From assembly GCA_035456265.1 (NCBI GenBank), contig DATIDP010000205.1, forward strand, positions 1 through 6,000: DNA of 6,000 nt, read 5' to 3'. Made by a program: the position numbers and the translations under genes. Each line of letters opens with the position of its first letter. Within the stretch, counting starts at the first letter, position 1. This stretch comes from DASUPK01 sp035456265 (GTDB lineage Bacteria > Actinomycetota > Thermoleophilia > Solirubrobacterales > 70-9). The notes beneath the pieces are model-generated. The model ran no database searches. It saw only the letters and a list, made by a program, of their open reading frames with translations, and had not been told where the DNA came from. Below are positions 5,795-6,000 of the stretch, in pieces.

Positions 5795-6000
5795 ATGACC
5801 CACCACAATCCCGAGCGGCCCGGCCCGCCGCCCTCCGCCGACGAGGGCGTCGTCCTCTACGAGAAGCGCAACCGGATCGCCTACCTGACGATCAACCGGC
5901 CCGAGGCGCGGAACGCGGTCAGCCCCGAGGTCCACCGGGCGATGATCGCCGCCTGGGCGGACTTCGCTGAGGACGACTCCGTCGACGTCGCCATCCTGAC
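5795..6000 (+). CDS. Enoyl-CoA hydratase/isomerase family protein (N-terminal 68 residues, cut by window edge)
   Basis: Crotonase-fold enzymes act on acyl-CoA thioesters, for example hydrating enoyl-CoA in beta-oxidation. Only the first 68 codons are present. The diagnostic stretch is VVLYEKRNRIAYLTINRPEARNAV split across residues 19-42, with TINRPEARNA (32-41) as the family hallmark, followed by the helix with EVHRAMIAAWADFAEDD and VAILT at the edge. A Pro-rich extension of about 17 residues precedes the first strand. The ATG at 5795 has a good AGGAG (5785-5789) five bases upstream, unlike most genes here. The CoA- and oxyanion-binding residues lie outside the window, so hydratase, isomerase and other crotonase activities cannot be separated. 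It probably shares a transcript with the methyltransferase. Confidence 0.88.
   Translation, partial: MTHHNPERPGPPPSADEGVVLYEKRNRIAYLTINRPEARNAVSPEVHRAMIAAWADFAEDDSVDVAIL

Noticed and set aside
5212..5808. About 200-residue N-terminal extension of the DUF177 gene
   Set aside because: It is antisense to the methyltransferase, which has clear SAM-binding motifs; DUF177 similarity starts just after the GTG at 5211.

Overview
This is a high-GC bacterial window, with codons ending mostly in G or C, carrying a compact housekeeping cluster and no visible mobile elements, CRISPR arrays, tRNAs or rRNAs. The Smc N-terminus, the RNase III active-site variant and the gene order most resemble Actinomycetota of the class Thermoleophilia (Solirubrobacterales or Gaiellales type). 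That placement rests on remembered family sequences, not on a search.

Six genes run right to left on the minus strand from about 5211 to the left edge: a DUF177/YceD-family protein, rpmF (ribosomal protein L32), plsX (phosphate acyltransferase), acpP (acyl carrier protein), rnc (RNase III-family protein) and smc (condensin ATPase, cut by the window edge at residue 774). Gaps are 16, 76, 15, 22 and 60 bases, so one transcript is likely. It would link ribosome assembly (DUF177, L32, RNase III), the entry to phospholipid synthesis (PlsX, AcpP) and chromosome segregation (Smc). The fabD/fabG genes often found between plsX and acpP, and the mutM often found between rnc and smc, are absent.

Two genes run rightwards from about 5236: a 180-residue class I SAM-dependent methyltransferase of unknown substrate, starting at TTG, and 16 bases later the first 68 codons of an enoyl-CoA hydratase/isomerase. 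The starts of the two divergent units are only 24 bases apart.

The points most worth a second look are an RNase III-like protein lacking two of the four metal-binding acidic residues (plus the first signature Glu), and the 76-base rpmF-plsX gap. That gap holds a possible 17-codon Arg-rich reading frame and complementary arms that could cover the plsX ribosome binding site. The Smc hinge and N-terminal arm are also shorter than in the Bacillus subtilis protein. I see no clearly new multi-gene system; the cluster is otherwise ordinary core genome.
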